The notes below the pieces were generated by a model that did not search any database, was not told the DNA's origin, and was given only the letters and a program-made list of their open reading frames with translations. Of a stretch of 64,000 nucleotides of DNA, positions 63,876 to 64,000 are shown piece by piece. The first letter of the stretch is position 1. Each line of letters starts with the position of its first letter. The stretch is from SMWC01 sp045561055. Its GTDB lineage: Bacteria > Pseudomonadota > Gammaproteobacteria > Steroidobacterales > Rariloculaceae. Location: contig JBJKYL010000010.1 of the NCBI GenBank assembly GCA_045561055.1, forward strand, positions 186,001 to 250,000, read 5' to 3'. A program made the position numbers and the translations under genes.

Positions 63876-64000
63876 ATGATGTTACGTAATCTGTATCCAC
63901 CGTTGGAACCATACGACCAAGGGTTTTTGCCACTGGATGGCGAGCACGCTGTTTATTATGAACAGTGTGGAAATCCTGACGGTAAACCCGCTCTATTCGT
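63876..64000 (+). CDS. pip: Proline iminopeptidase, N-terminal part only
   Basis: The window ends 41 codons in. Two adjacent ATGs (63876 and 63879) open the frame, followed by LRNLYPPLEPYDQGFLPLDGEHAVYYEQCGNPDGKPALF, which matches the conserved start of proline iminopeptidases of the alpha/beta hydrolase type (family landmark YPPxEPY and EQCGNPxGKP). These enzymes remove N-terminal proline from peptides and would fit the nearby protease and peptide-transport genes. The catalytic residues lie beyond the window. Confidence 0.9.
   Translation, partial: MMLRNLYPPLEPYDQGFLPLDGEHAVYYEQCGNPDGKPALF

Overview
The window looks like a chromosomal segment of a free-living, aerobic, probably marine and uncultivated gammaproteobacterium. 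Evidence: the convergent engB/polA pair beside dsbA, tatABC, an E. coli-type gshA, a full-length FadE, GspA/GspB (ExeA/ExeB), YadGH, LptM and TRAP transporter parts. Base composition is close to balanced by eye, apart from one AT-rich island near 11.3 kb. I saw no rRNA, tRNA, CRISPR, insertion sequence or phage gene. The exact lineage cannot be fixed from the sequence alone.

Layout. 0-4.2 kb: the end of a TRAP large permease, a glutaminyl cyclase, and a run of exported proteins (aldo/keto reductase, DUF1080 lipoprotein, DUF4159). 4.2-11.2 kb, minus strand: a caa3-type cytochrome oxidase cluster whose subunit II carries two cytochrome c domains and which has two subunit III genes, preceded by azurin and a TakP-like TRAP binding protein. 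11.2-16.4 kb: an AT-rich gap, dtd, tatABC, a POT peptide transporter, the decayed tail of an OPT transporter, and a methionine-type aminotransferase. 16.5-21.3 kb: lipoprotein DsbA, EngB, PolA, LptM.

21.3-29.4 kb, minus strand: a tightly overlapping arginine operon read argR-argG-[unknown P-loop protein]-argC-argD-argF'-argB-argH and running on into lptM. The carbamoyltransferase is the acylornithine type, so citrulline should be made in N-acylated form. No acylglutamate synthase or deacylase is visible in the cluster. The uncharacterised P-loop protein, translationally coupled on both sides, is the most interesting candidate for a missing step or a control role.

29.4-48.3 kb: a carboxylesterase, NRDE protein, YadGH exporter (its ATPase apparently starts at CTG), GspAB, DUF4399, FadE, malate dehydrogenase, a small exported protein, GshA, a coupled pair of membrane-anchored proteins (one with a lysine-rich repeat tail), ferredoxin-type reductase, quinone oxidoreductase and a four-RCK-domain SLC13 permease. 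48.6-55.7 kb: an accessory block of exported proteins with four DUF6152-type paralogues, two of them a recent tandem duplication, plus a PHB-depolymerase-like esterase and a second signal-bearing aldo/keto reductase. 56-60.6 kb: a Gld-like ABC system in which ATPase and permease are fused in one reading frame that keeps an internal ribosome binding site. The window closes with an M16 protease and the start of a proline iminopeptidase.
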